Assembly (NCBI RefSeq): GCF_020091405.1 | Contig: NZ_CP081903.1 | Coordinates: 4,526,501 to 4,590,500 of the forward strand | From: Bacteroides cellulosilyticus | GTDB taxonomy: Bacteria > Bacteroidota > Bacteroidia > Bacteroidales > Bacteroidaceae | Length of the DNA stretch: 64,000 bases | Direction of reading: 5' to 3' | In this document: positions 34,854 to 43,546 of the stretch, piece by piece | Numbering within the stretch: position 1 is the stretch's first letter | How the letters are laid out: each line of letters begins with the position of its first letter | Translations under genes and position numbers: made by a program | The notes under the pieces: generated by a model | Databases searched by the model: none | What the model was told of the DNA's origin: nothing | The model's input: the letters and a program-made list of their open reading frames with translations, nothing else

Positions 34854-35492
34854 TCAGACCTCTTTTATGTATTCCGGTTCCTTGTGATTGAAATACCACC
34901 GTTCAGATTCGATACAATTCTCCGTGACAAGTCGGCAGAACATATCATGTATGATGGTAGTATCCTTGATGGCCCTTTTGATCCGGGCTTCTTGGGAGCC
35001 GAACCATCTCAAAAAGAAAGGCTGGTTTAGATAAGTTTCGCGCACGGTCTGATAACGTAGCCATCCCAAGTCACTTAGTCTTTTTTCACTCATCGGACTA
35101 CTGTTCAGTTCCCTGAATAGTTCTTCTCGAAACCTGTTTTCATCGAAGACAGGTTTGCTGTTACATAGCCTGTCGCACATATCGTAAAACTCCTTTTCTT
35201 TGGGGTTTTCTTCATAATACCGGTTCAAATACGCTTCCAGTTCTACATCGGACATACCCAACCGAAGGGAATACTCTGCCAACAACCGTTCGATGGCGGC
35301 TACTTTGTCCGGTGTCATGTCATCCATGCGGAGCAGGTTCTCCTTGGACAGCATACAAAACTCCCGGAGGGACAAAACAGTGAGTTCCGGATTGCTGACA
35401 GAGATTTGTTCGCGCGTCAAGCTGCTTTCAAACCCCATCATATTTATCCCGTAGCCCAGTGACAGGGTGATTAAAATCCTTTTCGTTTTCAT
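34854..35492 (-). CDS. Tra-operon protein with alpha-CTD-like helical motif
   Basis: The 212-residue protein has a short hydrophobic start but no clear signal cleavage site. Residues about 38-80 (LTVLSLREFCMLSKENLLRM, DDMTPDKVAAIERLLAEYSL, RLGM) follow the RNA polymerase alpha-CTD pattern of helix, helix-hairpin-helix and a final L-x-L-G-M. The rest is helical and charged. Its start overlaps the traG stop by one base group (TAATG). This is the second alpha-CTD-like segment in the operon; the similarity is weaker than in the 21764-22501 protein. Confidence 0.5.
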   Translation of the reverse strand: MKTKRILITLSLGYGINMMGFESSLTREQISVSNPELTVLSLREFCMLSKENLLRMDDMTPDKVAAIERLLAEYSLRLGMSDVELEAYLNRYYEENPKEKEFYDMCDRLCNSKPVFDENRFREELFRELNSSPMSEKRLSDLGWLRYQTVRETYLNQPFFLRWFGSQEARIKRAIKDTTIIHDMFCRLVTENCIESERWYFNHKEPEYIKEV

Positions 35493-38203
35493 TATGATGT
35501 TATTTTAGTGGTTAAGTTCAGTACACATCCCGCTTCATTAACTTTCTGCGCAAACGGCAATGCCTTGCCGATACCGCTGGTATTCCAGTCGCGGCAATAT
35601 GCCTCGATAGCCTCTTGGTGGCTGCATTGTAACTCGCGCTTGTAAAGCTTCAGAGCCTCTTTCTCCGCTCGTTCGGTCGTGTAAGTCATGTAGCACTCGC
35701 GTGGTTCTTCCACGCCATAAACACCGCTGGTCGTGCCCCGACGGATAAACACCTCGCGGAAGAAGCTGCGTCCTTCCTTGTTTTCAAGGCGGTTAATGGT
35801 GAAAATTTTCTTACAGTCCACGTCCGTTAGGCCAAGAATCGTCTTGATGGTGTCGAAACGTTCCTTGAATTTGCTCTGGTCAAGCAGCATCACCACATCC
35901 GAGTTATTGATGATGGCCTCTTTCACGATTTCGCTGCCGATGATGTCTTGTATTTCCTGTGTCACCACGCCCACACTGGCCCAGAATTTACGCGCTGTTT
36001 TGTACATAAATTTAATGTACTCCGCCATCAGCGGGCTGGCGATGGCTTTCCATGCTTCCTCGATGACAAGGACTTTGCGGTTCTTCTTGATGCGCATTTT
36101 TTGCAAGAAAACATCCATGATAATCAGCGTGACCAAAGGAAAAAGCAGCGGGTCATCTTTTATGCTGTCGATTTCGAAGACCACGAACGTCTCGTCGAAC
36201 AGCGAGCTGTCCATGTTCTCGTTCAGCGTTTTTTCGTGGTTGCCGCCCAAATAGAAGTCCTTCATCATATAGCGGTATGTCGAGAGGTCGATGCCCGTGA
36301 TACGGTTCTCCTCACAGATATCCGGGATGCGCTGCACGGAATATTCATAGAAAGAGTTGAATGACAGTTCCTCCACTTTCAGTTCCTTGCGTCGGCCCTC
36401 TATCTCGTCAATGATACCCTCGATGCGGACCGCGCGTTCCCGTTCGCTTTCGTGCCGCTTCTCACTGCTGTTGCGGTCATCAATAACGAGGCTCTTACGC
36501 AAGTCCTCACGCTGTTGGGGTGTGAAGCCCTCGAAACCATTGAAGTAGGCGTCGTAATATTCCGTGATGACGTGCTCTATCAGACGGTCTTCCGTCTTTG
36601 TGACCGTTCCCTGCGTACCTTTCCAGATAAGCAAGACGAGGTTTTTCAAGAATCCCTTTTTTTCTACGTTCATCTCTTCCCGATTGATGCGGAACGGATT
36701 CATCGTGATGGGCCGTTCCTCGGTATAGCTGATATACTTGCCGCCGAAATACTCGCATAGCCCCTCGTATGAGTTACCCGTATCGACCATTACCACGTCC
36801 GTCCCCTGTTCATGCAACTGGCGCACGACGGAGTTCATGTGGAAACTCTTTCCGCTGCCCGAAGGCCCCAGGCAGAAAAAATTCGAGTTGTCGGTCAGCT
36901 TGTTCTTTCCCTCTTTTCCCGTGATGTCGATAGCTACCGGAACACCTTGACGGTCAGTATAATAAATTTTTATCGGCGTTTCCTCACTATGCTGCACCCG
37001 TTCCTTGTACATCAGGCATACCGCAGCGTCGGAGAGGGTCAGAAAACGGTCATATTCCTCGTTCAGGCTGTAACAGTTGCCCGGAAATGAACTGACGAAC
37101 AGTTCCAGTTGGTTGTATGCACGCTTACTGATATGTATGCCCATGCGCCCAAAAGCGTTTTCCAAGTGATTCGTGCATTTTTGAAGGTCGGTGTCGGCAG
37201 GCACGCCCACCACCATGTTGAAGTGCGTGTACACGAGCAGTTTGCTTTCACGGGCTATTACGTCCTGTACCTGCTTGATGTCCTCTACGGCCATTTGGTT
37301 ACTCGGATTGGGGATGCTTGCGTGCCGGTTCTTCTTTTTGTCGAGTAATGCCAGTTCACGCTTCTGACTGGGCAGGAAAATAATTTGGTTGTACACCACC
37401 GTTTCTGCGTTCGGAATATTATCCACCACCGAGACAAGATCCACTGGCATCTCGGTATTATTCACCTCGATATTGGTATAGGGACGTATCAGCGAGGGGA
37501 GTGCGGCGCAGTCCACGTCCACGAGGCTGTACACCTTACAGCGTTTATCACCCATAGATACCGTTTCGTCGTCAGACTTGACATTCGTCATCGAGACCGT
37601 ACGGTCTTTGAAGTTCATCGCAAAGTAACGGTCCACATATTCGCTTGCCTCGGCTTTGTTCAGGAATTTCACTTGTACACCGCTGTCGCGTAGTAGGTCT
37701 CGAACCTTATAAATCTTCACGAGGAAATCGCGCCATTTCTTGCTATCGTAAGAGAAAAGACGGCTCTTCTTGGCTTCCTGTGTGATAGTCAGATAGCAAA
37801 GGCTGTCCGTGTACGGACGCCCATTAAAATAACGGAAGTACGATGCCGAAAGAAATTCTTGATTATGCTCCGGCTCCTTCGCGAACTGTTTTCTCACGAA
37901 GATGTCCTGTTTGTGTAAGGCATATCCTTCGCCCAGTGTTTGCGCAAGGGCAGAGAATAGATGCGTGAAATCGTAATAGCTGTCAATGTCCGCCGAATAC
38001 TTCTGTACCGGATTTTCGATTTTTAAGACGGCGGAATATTCACCCGTCTTGGTGTACAGCACACCCACACCATCTGTATCTTCCACAGAGAAATAGATAT
38101 TCTGAAAGATGTGCTTGCGCTTGCCGCCCGTACCGAACGTATAGACTGACAAGGCCATACCCGTACATAGGGCGATGAAAAATAAAATGATATATAGGGT
38201 CAT
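35492..38203 (-). CDS. traG: Conjugative transposon ATPase TraG (VirB4-like)
   Basis: The 903-residue protein has one N-terminal hydrophobic segment, a VirB4-like N-terminal domain and an ATPase domain with Walker A GPSGSGKS at 446-453 and Walker B KVLVIEEAWKAI. The sequence NIYFSVEDTDGVGVLYTKTG near the start is typical of TraG of Bacteroides conjugative transposons. VirB4 ATPases power pilus assembly and substrate transfer. It follows traF after about 110 bases. Confidence 0.93.
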   Translation of the reverse strand: MTLYIILFFIALCTGMALSVYTFGTGGKRKHIFQNIYFSVEDTDGVGVLYTKTGEYSAVLKIENPVQKYSADIDSYYDFTHLFSALAQTLGEGYALHKQDIFVRKQFAKEPEHNQEFLSASYFRYFNGRPYTDSLCYLTITQEAKKSRLFSYDSKKWRDFLVKIYKVRDLLRDSGVQVKFLNKAEASEYVDRYFAMNFKDRTVSMTNVKSDDETVSMGDKRCKVYSLVDVDCAALPSLIRPYTNIEVNNTEMPVDLVSVVDNIPNAETVVYNQIIFLPSQKRELALLDKKKNRHASIPNPSNQMAVEDIKQVQDVIARESKLLVYTHFNMVVGVPADTDLQKCTNHLENAFGRMGIHISKRAYNQLELFVSSFPGNCYSLNEEYDRFLTLSDAAVCLMYKERVQHSEETPIKIYYTDRQGVPVAIDITGKEGKNKLTDNSNFFCLGPSGSGKSFHMNSVVRQLHEQGTDVVMVDTGNSYEGLCEYFGGKYISYTEERPITMNPFRINREEMNVEKKGFLKNLVLLIWKGTQGTVTKTEDRLIEHVITEYYDAYFNGFEGFTPQQREDLRKSLVIDDRNSSEKRHESERERAVRIEGIIDEIEGRRKELKVEELSFNSFYEYSVQRIPDICEENRITGIDLSTYRYMMKDFYLGGNHEKTLNENMDSSLFDETFVVFEIDSIKDDPLLFPLVTLIIMDVFLQKMRIKKNRKVLVIEEAWKAIASPLMAEYIKFMYKTARKFWASVGVVTQEIQDIIGSEIVKEAIINNSDVVMLLDQSKFKERFDTIKTILGLTDVDCKKIFTINRLENKEGRSFFREVFIRRGTTSGVYGVEEPRECYMTYTTERAEKEALKLYKRELQCSHQEAIEAYCRDWNTSGIGKALPFAQKVNEAGCVLNLTTKITS

Positions 38204-38313
38204 TCCGATATGCGTTCATTAAATAGGGGCAGGTCTGCCTCGGCTGGAGGCGAACCCGCCCGCGTTCAACAATCAATCAGCCACACACATTGCCGTGATG
38301 GTTTTTCTTATAG

Positions 38314-38607
38314 TCATACTTTGTGCGAATAGGCATACACATACACTCCACGTTTTACATTTTTGCTGTGCAGCCCTTTTCGCTGTTTGAGGATGATAAG
38401 CACGATTCCCGCAGATAAGACAGTTGCCAATACGACCAGTCCGGCCACAAAGCCCATAAGACAGTAGGCGGCGATAAAGCCCACAATGGCTCCACCAGCC
38501 ACGCCTGCCGCCCAATAGATGTAGCGACCTTGTAATCCCATCAGCTCCAAAGGCCGTTGTAACCCCTTGAACAGCGGATAATCCGGATAACGTCCGTCAT
38601 TAATCAT
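38314..38607 (-). CDS. traF: Conjugative transposon protein TraF-like (DUF4133, VirB3-like)
   Basis: The 97-residue protein has two adjacent membrane segments (about 31-70) after an N-terminal YPDYPLFKGLQRPLELMGLQ block, which is the hallmark of DUF4133/TraF. VirB3-type proteins work directly with the VirB4 ATPase, consistent with traG being next. It is 11 bases after traE. Confidence 0.85.
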   Translation of the reverse strand: MINDGRYPDYPLFKGLQRPLELMGLQGRYIYWAAGVAGGAIVGFIAAYCLMGFVAGLVVLATVLSAGIVLIILKQRKGLHSKNVKRGVYVYAYSHKV

Positions 38608-38618
38608 TTCTTGACTGT

Positions 38619-38996
38619 TTATGCGTTAATTCCGAAGAACAGAGGTAATGCTTGGGCTGCCGCAATCAAGAAAAGGCACGCCCCAACTACCATCATAATC
38701 TTCTTCTTGACATCCTGTTCCTCGTTGTTCATGGCGATATACACCGAAATGGCTCCGATGATGGCCACGACACCAGCAATGGCATAGCAGAGTTTGACCA
38801 TGACAGGAACGTATTTCACAATTTCCTCCGCTACGGTTGATAGAGCTGTCGTACCGGCCGAGTAATCGCCTGCCGTACTTTGAGCCATAGCAGGTATGCC
38901 TCCCAACAGGGCAATGATTAACATTCTTACTTTGGTGGAAACTTGCATGATAGTTTTCTTTGCCTTTCGGCACATTCTTTTAAATTTCTGAAACAT
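38619..38996 (-). CDS. traE: TraE-like pilin subunit (DUF4134, VirB2-like)
   Basis: The 125-residue protein has a signal-like hydrophobic start (MLIIALLGGIPAMAQS), a short loop with GTTALSTVAEEIVKYVPVMV, and two membrane segments with the conserved NNEEQDVKKKIMMVVGACLF region typical of DUF4134/TraE. These are VirB2-like pilin candidates. Start could be 38996 or the internal ATG at 38945 (MQVSTKV). A second related gene lies immediately upstream. Confidence 0.82.
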   Translation of the reverse strand: MFQKFKRMCRKAKKTIMQVSTKVRMLIIALLGGIPAMAQSTAGDYSAGTTALSTVAEEIVKYVPVMVKLCYAIAGVVAIIGAISVYIAMNNEEQDVKKKIMMVVGACLFLIAAAQALPLFFGINA

Positions 38997-39056
38997 ATTT
39001 ATTACATTTTTGTGGTACTCTTGTTTTTGAATTTATTTTACACTTCTATCAGCCAC

Positions 39057-39380
39057 CTATATGCGGTAGCCGAAGAAAGCAGGGAACACGATTGAAGCTC
39101 CAATGATGAAGAGGCACGCACCGACAAGTGATACGATAGACTTCACCACGCCGTCCTCGCCTGTGTTCATTTTGATATAGATCTGGAGCGCGGCAACGAC
39201 TACGAAAACCGAGGCGACAGCGTAGCAGATGTACAGCACGTACAGCATCATCGTCACCACGAAGTCGTGCATCGTTGCCAGTGCGTCTGCACCCCAACTG
39301 TAGTTTACGCTGCCACTTTTGGCGAATGCCGCATAAGGGACAAAGCACAATGCACATAATATTTTTTTTGCTTTCGACAT
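39057..39380 (-). CDS. Second TraE-like pilin paralogue (DUF4134)
   Basis: From the ATG at 39380 the protein has 107 residues with a signal-like start (ILCALCFVPYAAFAKSG) and the same two-membrane-segment core as traE, including NTGEDGVVKSIVSLVGACLF, which aligns with the NNEEQDVKKKIMMVVGACLF block. The frame is open to 39446, but that would overlap the preceding gene, whose stop is at 39382. Two pilin-type genes in tandem may form a mixed pilus or act separately. Confidence 0.75.
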   Translation of the reverse strand: MSKAKKILCALCFVPYAAFAKSGSVNYSWGADALATMHDFVVTMMLYVLYICYAVASVFVVVAALQIYIKMNTGEDGVVKSIVSLVGACLFIIGASIVFPAFFGYRI

Positions 39381-39381
39381 T

Positions 39382-39834
39382 TTACAATCGGTCTTTGAGA
39401 GGTTTCCACACCAGTTCCGGACGGTTGCCCGTCTTTCCTTTGGCAAGCATCGCTTTGTACAGTTCGTCTGCCGTGTATGCGTCCGACAGGTAGGTCTCGG
39501 TTTCTTCCATCTGTTCCTCCGCTTGGGCTTTCAGGCGTTTTAGCTTCTCCGCCACGGCTATCTCGCCATTATTGTCTGCGGTTTCCGTCTCCTGTGGTGC
39601 AGGCGAAGCGGTAGGGGCAACATCTGTTTCATATTTCTCATTACCCACATTGAATCCCGTATCGCTCTCCGTCACGTACACACTCTGTTCATCTTCTGGC
39701 GCACCGAGGTCAAATACCTCTTCTTCCGGCTTGCCATTTCCTTTTTTTCCATAAAGGTCCTGCACGATGATAACTGCATAATAGACGAGATAGGCAACCG
39801 TCAGGACAATGGTGAAAATAAAATATGATTTCAT
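39382..39834 (-). CDS. Small membrane-anchored tra-operon protein (first gene of the operon)
   Basis: From the ATG at 39834 the protein has 150 residues: one N-terminal membrane segment (FIFTIVLTVAYLVYYAVIIV), an acidic linker (about 35-75), a coiled-coil stretch (AEKLKRLKAQAEEQMEETET) and a C-terminal domain ending RPELVWKPLKDRL. The frame is open to 39951, but the longer start would run through the AT-rich operator region. Position before traE suggests a TraD-like role; no family was recognised with confidence. Confidence 0.6.
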   Translation of the reverse strand: MKSYFIFTIVLTVAYLVYYAVIIVQDLYGKKGNGKPEEEVFDLGAPEDEQSVYVTESDTGFNVGNEKYETDVAPTASPAPQETETADNNGEIAVAEKLKRLKAQAEEQMEETETYLSDAYTADELYKAMLAKGKTGNRPELVWKPLKDRL

Positions 39835-39846
39835 ATATTTTTGTAT

Positions 39847-39994
39847 AATATGATTTTTATATTTGGTTGTGTGTGCAAAATAAGAATGGATAATTTGAAA
39901 GATAAAATTATTGATTATAAAACGTATCGTTTCAATATAATATTTTTTCAAAATCTAAAAATCATATTTCAAAATCATATTCAAATATGATTTT
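39847..39994. promoter_or_regulatory. Operator-like palindromes at the head of the tra operon
   Basis: The 11-mer AATATGATTTT or its inverse complement occurs at 39847-39857, 39958-39968, 39971-39981 and 39984-39994. The last two form a perfect palindrome of 24 bases with a CA centre. They lie upstream of the first tra gene (start 39834). Such spaced half-sites fit a dimeric repressor or activator binding site. A clear -7 element was not found. Confidence 0.6.
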
Positions 39995-40023
39995 GGATAA
40001 GAAAACAGGAAAAGTCGGGATAT

Positions 40024-40054
40024 AAAAAAAAGCCCTCCGTGATGAAGGAGGGCT
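40024..40054 (-). terminator. Intrinsic terminator of the primase operon
   Basis: AGCCCTCC (40031-40038) and AGGAGGGCT (40046-40054) pair around GTGATGA; on the minus strand the hairpin is followed by TTTTTTTTATA. It lies 16 bases after the primase stop codon and insulates the tra operon head from the replication genes. Confidence 0.85.
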
Positions 40055-40069
40055 TAGGGAGCGGTTTTT

Positions 40070-40957
40070 TCATTGTTTCTTCCCACGTAAGTAGTCGTTC
40101 AGGTCTTTGTAACCGGCATAACAGTTTGATTCGTTATAGACGCATCTGCCATACATCCCGGCTATGGTTTCCACTGTCTTTTGTCCGGCAAGGTCATTGT
40201 CAAGGTAACAGTGAATATACGTGTATTTTTGCAAATACGTCAATGTCCTTTTCAGATTACTGACCGAGTTCATAACAAGGTAGTCACAGGGGGCATTAAT
40301 GCAAATGGCACTATCGTCCGTCTGTTTTAGGGTTAGATAGGACAGAAAGTCCATGAATCCTTCAAATAGGCAGACACGGCTCTGTGCCTCACCACGCGAT
40401 TGGGGTATCAAGGAAATGTCCTTGTTCTTGATACATCCTTTGTAATAAGGGTTTCGTACCTCGTATCCACCGGATATATTGCCAAAGGCCAGTGCAAAGT
40501 AACGTCTCTGGCGCAGTTCGTAATGGACTTCCTTGCAGAACATTCGTCCGATATCCGAATCAATCATACGTGAATGGAGATATGAGAGCAGTGCGTGGTG
40601 TCGCAGCGGCACGATAATCAAATTCTTCATGTCGGCTTCCACTGGTCGAGAGGTTGCGGGCAACGCCCGGGTTCTCGGCAGCGACACACCATTGACATAC
40701 CGTTTGATGTATGCTAATGCTTCACTCACACTTTTAGTTCCGCAAAGGTACTTACCCAGTTCCACAAGGTCGCCTCCGGTAGCCTCGCCAAAATCATACC
40801 ATTCATTCAGCCGGTCATTGACTTTGAACGATGGCGTCACCTCTTTCCTGAGAGGCGAAAGATACCAATATTGCTCTGATTTCATATACTGCGCACGGTG
40901 GCCGAGCTGGGCCAAAAAGTCCACGATACGCACTCGTTTTGCTTCGTCTATGGTCAT
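40070..40957 (-). CDS. DNA primase-like protein (TraP-like) with degenerate zinc finger
   Basis: The 295-residue protein has an N-terminal region shaped like the CHC2 zinc-binding domain (YWYLSPLRKEVTPSFKVNDR, EWYDFGEATGGDLVEL). The zinc ligands are lost: C-P-F-H has become S-P-L-R and the C-x-x-C is F-G-E-A. The C-terminal part has Toprim motifs: CLFEGFMDFLSYL (catalytic Glu) and HCYLDNDLAGQKTV (D-x-D). Primases of this kind make primers on the transferred strand in the recipient. Terminator at 40024-40054. Confidence 0.8.
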   Translation of the reverse strand: MTIDEAKRVRIVDFLAQLGHRAQYMKSEQYWYLSPLRKEVTPSFKVNDRLNEWYDFGEATGGDLVELGKYLCGTKSVSEALAYIKRYVNGVSLPRTRALPATSRPVEADMKNLIIVPLRHHALLSYLHSRMIDSDIGRMFCKEVHYELRQRRYFALAFGNISGGYEVRNPYYKGCIKNKDISLIPQSRGEAQSRVCLFEGFMDFLSYLTLKQTDDSAICINAPCDYLVMNSVSNLKRTLTYLQKYTYIHCYLDNDLAGQKTVETIAGMYGRCVYNESNCYAGYKDLNDYLRGKKQ

Positions 40958-41063
40958 ATTAAATTTCTTTTCACTTGTTTGTACAAAAGCGGTTTAGTTT
41001 AGTTTGCGCCCCTATATATATAAATACTAAATTAAACTGAATTATATAGGCCCGCGCCCGCTC

Positions 41064-42170
41064 TCATTCTTCATCGAAAAGCATGGTTTCTGCCTGTGTC
41101 ATGTCATAATAAAAAAGTTTATCTCGTTTGATAACCAGTTTTAAGGTGTCAGTCAGATATTGCAGCAGTTTGACCATTACGTTTCTCCCACGCTTAAACC
41201 CGATTGCCTCGTAAGCAGTCATCATGGCTTGCAGCATATTTTCAAACCCACGGATGGGTTTGTCTCCAAATGCAGCGGAAAGGGCTTCACGGTGCTGTTC
41301 GATGCTTAGTTCCATAAAACCCGTCCGCTGTTTCGGTTTCTGATGTGGGGCATTCTCAAACAAATGCCCTTCTGCGAGAACCGGGAGCCCGCCCTCATTG
41401 ACAGTGAAAGCAAAAGGTTTAAACTCTTTCTCACGGATGTGTAACGCATGAACTTCGCTGACGTTGGGACAATCGTTGTTTTTGCTGATGACCAGTACAG
41501 TCTCCGCCTTGTTGCTCATTTCCGTACCGATATGCCCGCGCACATTGTTATCTCCTTTATTCAAATGTAGCACACAGTGGATATGCAGGTCATACTTTGA
41601 TGACCATTCCATCATCTTGTTAATGACTTCCACGGACTCACCGGTACTGTTTATGTCAAGCATCAGGTCACGGATACCGTCGATGATAACAAGTCCGTAT
41701 CCTTTTCTTTGACGTAAGGCGTAGTCGATGACCCCAATGCGTATTGCCGGAGAGTATTCGCGCAAGCAAATAAAGTCGAGGTTTTCACTGTCGGTTGTAG
41801 TGGGCAGTCCGGCAAGCCGCAAGATGCGTTCCAGTACATTGTGACAATGGAAGCGGCTCTGCTCCGTGTCCACGTACAGAATCTTGCGTTTACCTTCCGG
41901 GAGGTGCGCCCGGTAGTTCAGCACTTGTTTCCCTGCCAGCGATGCAGCGACAATGGCCGAAACGTTAAATGTTTTTTTTGATTTCGCCTTGCCGGTTGAT
42001 GCGCTGAAGTTGCCGAGCGTAGCAATGGTCGAGTTGTCTATCCAGATAATCTGTGGCGGCGTTTCATAGGTATCCGTCGCCCGAATCTGCGAGGCGGAGA
42101 GGATATCCGATAAGAAATCCTCCTCCGGCCTCATATCCACATTATATTCAGTTCTTCTTTCGTTTTCCAT
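41064..42170 (-). CDS. RepA-like AAA ATPase (RecA-fold helicase-like)
   Basis: From the ATG at 42170 the protein has 368 residues. A RecA-like fold is indicated by GNFSASTGKAKSKKTFNVSA (Walker A-like A-S-T-G-K-A-K-S-K-K-T), KRKILYVDTEQSRFHCHNVL, YGLVIIDGIRDLMLDINSTG (Walker B) and HCVLHLNKGDNNVRGHIGTE. This matches RepA-type/AAA_25 proteins of mobile elements. The frame is open to 42233 but that overlaps the HTH gene more. It is probably involved in replication or transfer initiation of the excised element. Confidence 0.75.
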   Translation of the reverse strand: MENERRTEYNVDMRPEEDFLSDILSASQIRATDTYETPPQIIWIDNSTIATLGNFSASTGKAKSKKTFNVSAIVAASLAGKQVLNYRAHLPEGKRKILYVDTEQSRFHCHNVLERILRLAGLPTTTDSENLDFICLREYSPAIRIGVIDYALRQRKGYGLVIIDGIRDLMLDINSTGESVEVINKMMEWSSKYDLHIHCVLHLNKGDNNVRGHIGTEMSNKAETVLVISKNNDCPNVSEVHALHIREKEFKPFAFTVNEGGLPVLAEGHLFENAPHQKPKQRTGFMELSIEQHREALSAAFGDKPIRGFENMLQAMMTAYEAIGFKRGRNVMVKLLQYLTDTLKLVIKRDKLFYYDMTQAETMLFDEE

Positions 42171-42546
42171 GGCGTCTTTGATTAAAGAAAGGTTGTGTGG
42201 CAGCGGCCTCGTTTGCCATACGTGCTGCTTCATCTACGGTTGGTTCATAATTCTGCAAAAGCCATTCGTCCAGATCTTCTTTGGCGAAATATATCATTTT
42301 GCCACGTGGCTTGTAGTGCGGAATCTCCTTGCCTGATGTTAGCTTGTACAGCATACTCTCGGATATTCCGATATACATACAAGCCTCTTGGAAGGTAAAC
42401 ACCTGTTTGGTGGTATATATATTTTTTTCCAGCAATGCGATGCGTTCCAACAGACTTTCTATCGGATCTAATTTCTTTAGGATGGCTTCGACGCTTGTAA
42501 GCCGTTCACTCAGCCGTTCCATGAATGTCAATCTATTATTTTGCAT
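42148..42546 (-). CDS. Excisionase-type helix-turn-helix protein
   Basis: The 132-residue protein has an N-terminal coiled coil (about 9-42) and a MerR/excisionase-type HTH: VFTFQEACMYIGISESMLYK followed by LTSGKEIPHYKPRGKMIYF and AKEDLDEWLL. This is the HTH_17 pattern found in Xis-like proteins of Bacteroides elements. It overlaps the RepA-like gene by about 23 bases. A role in excision or control of the replication genes is likely but not shown. Confidence 0.8.
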   Translation of the reverse strand: MQNNRLTFMERLSERLTSVEAILKKLDPIESLLERIALLEKNIYTTKQVFTFQEACMYIGISESMLYKLTSGKEIPHYKPRGKMIYFAKEDLDEWLLQNYEPTVDEAARMANEAAATQPFFNQRRHGKRKKN

Positions 42547-42582
42547 AAATGAGTTATTATAAATTTAGACAATGAAGTATAT

Positions 42583-42688
42583 CCTCCGTTATGTAGCGCG
42601 CTAACGGAGGTCAAAGATAGGGCAACCCAAAAGGTCAGCGTGAGTTTGTACCGTGATAGTAACCACGTATCACGGCAACTGTCACGCT
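42583..42688. repeat. Nested inverted repeats upstream of the HTH gene
   Basis: Three inverted repeats lie together. CCTCCGTTA (42583-42591) pairs with TAACGGAGG (42602-42610) around TGTAGCGCGC. CCGTGATA (42651-42658) pairs with TATCACGG (42668-42675). AGCGTGA (42637-42643) pairs with TCACGCT (42682-42688), enclosing the second. No gene lies in 42547-42722. Candidate roles are an origin of transfer or replication, a recombination accessory site or an operator. Confidence 0.55.
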
Positions 42689-42722
42689 TTTACCTTTCAC
42701 ATACTTCGCTTATTGGCACTTC

Positions 42723-43496
42723 TTACCACTCTCTCAGTTCATCAATGGCTCGTCTGATACCGTAACCTGTTGATGTCATGTTGTTACGCAAGGCAGACAG
42801 AGCGGATGAAAGGCTTGAAGCTGAAACGAATCCTTTTCCATCCTTGGTTTGCAAGAACCGCCCACTACTGAGAACGGACTGCCATTTGGCTTGGATAAAC
42901 GAGTGCTCAAGGAGTGTATCAAACAGGATGGCCACATGGCGGATATTGTTTACACGAATACAGAATCCTTCTTTACAGGAAAGCAGGGCTTCCATATCTT
43001 CAACGTGTAGGGTAGAAACGCAAAACAGATGATAAGCATTGGCACAAGCTGTAATACCTATCATCTGTTTACGAGTGAGATTGCATCCAAAAGAAAGAGG
43101 ATAAATTCTTGTCGGTCCATCTTTGCAGCACGTGACGGACTGTGATGGTGGCACAAACGTATCATACGTTCGTTTCAGTTCCATACACTTCTCGAACGAG
43201 AAGTCTGCTTCGGTAAAAAATGCTCGGATAAGATGGGAGCAATCGTTTAATAGCCCCTTGACGATATGAATGTTCATTTCATGGCAGTTCCGGCAGACCG
43301 CATGGTCACAGTCGATATACCGGTGGCTGTTTACGAAATCCTCCACGTAACGGTAGTACTGCTTATTGCCCGTCACGACATCACGGAGATACATTGTTTT
43401 TGCTTCAACGAGCAATGCGAATAATTCTTTCGCTACATCCTGTTCTGCAACAAAATGGTGCAGATGTTTTTTCCCTCCAAAAAGAGAGAGAGCCAT
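42723..43496 (-). CDS. Unknown protein of the integration module
   Basis: The 257-residue soluble protein has a Cys/His-rich stretch (HRYIDCDHAVCRNCHEMNIH, about 78-97) that could bind a metal. The rest is mixed helix. No family was recognised. It lies between the HTH/RepA genes and the integrase, a place where Bacteroides elements often carry an unknown gene of this size. No relaxase motif (H-x-H or Y pair) is evident. Confidence 0.6.
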   Translation of the reverse strand: MALSLFGGKKHLHHFVAEQDVAKELFALLVEAKTMYLRDVVTGNKQYYRYVEDFVNSHRYIDCDHAVCRNCHEMNIHIVKGLLNDCSHLIRAFFTEADFSFEKCMELKRTYDTFVPPSQSVTCCKDGPTRIYPLSFGCNLTRKQMIGITACANAYHLFCVSTLHVEDMEALLSCKEGFCIRVNNIRHVAILFDTLLEHSFIQAKWQSVLSSGRFLQTKDGKGFVSASSLSSALSALRNNMTSTGYGIRRAIDELREW

Positions 43497-43546
43497 TGTT
43501 AGGTCTTTTCATGATGAAATATTTTAAATTGGATTTATATGATATA

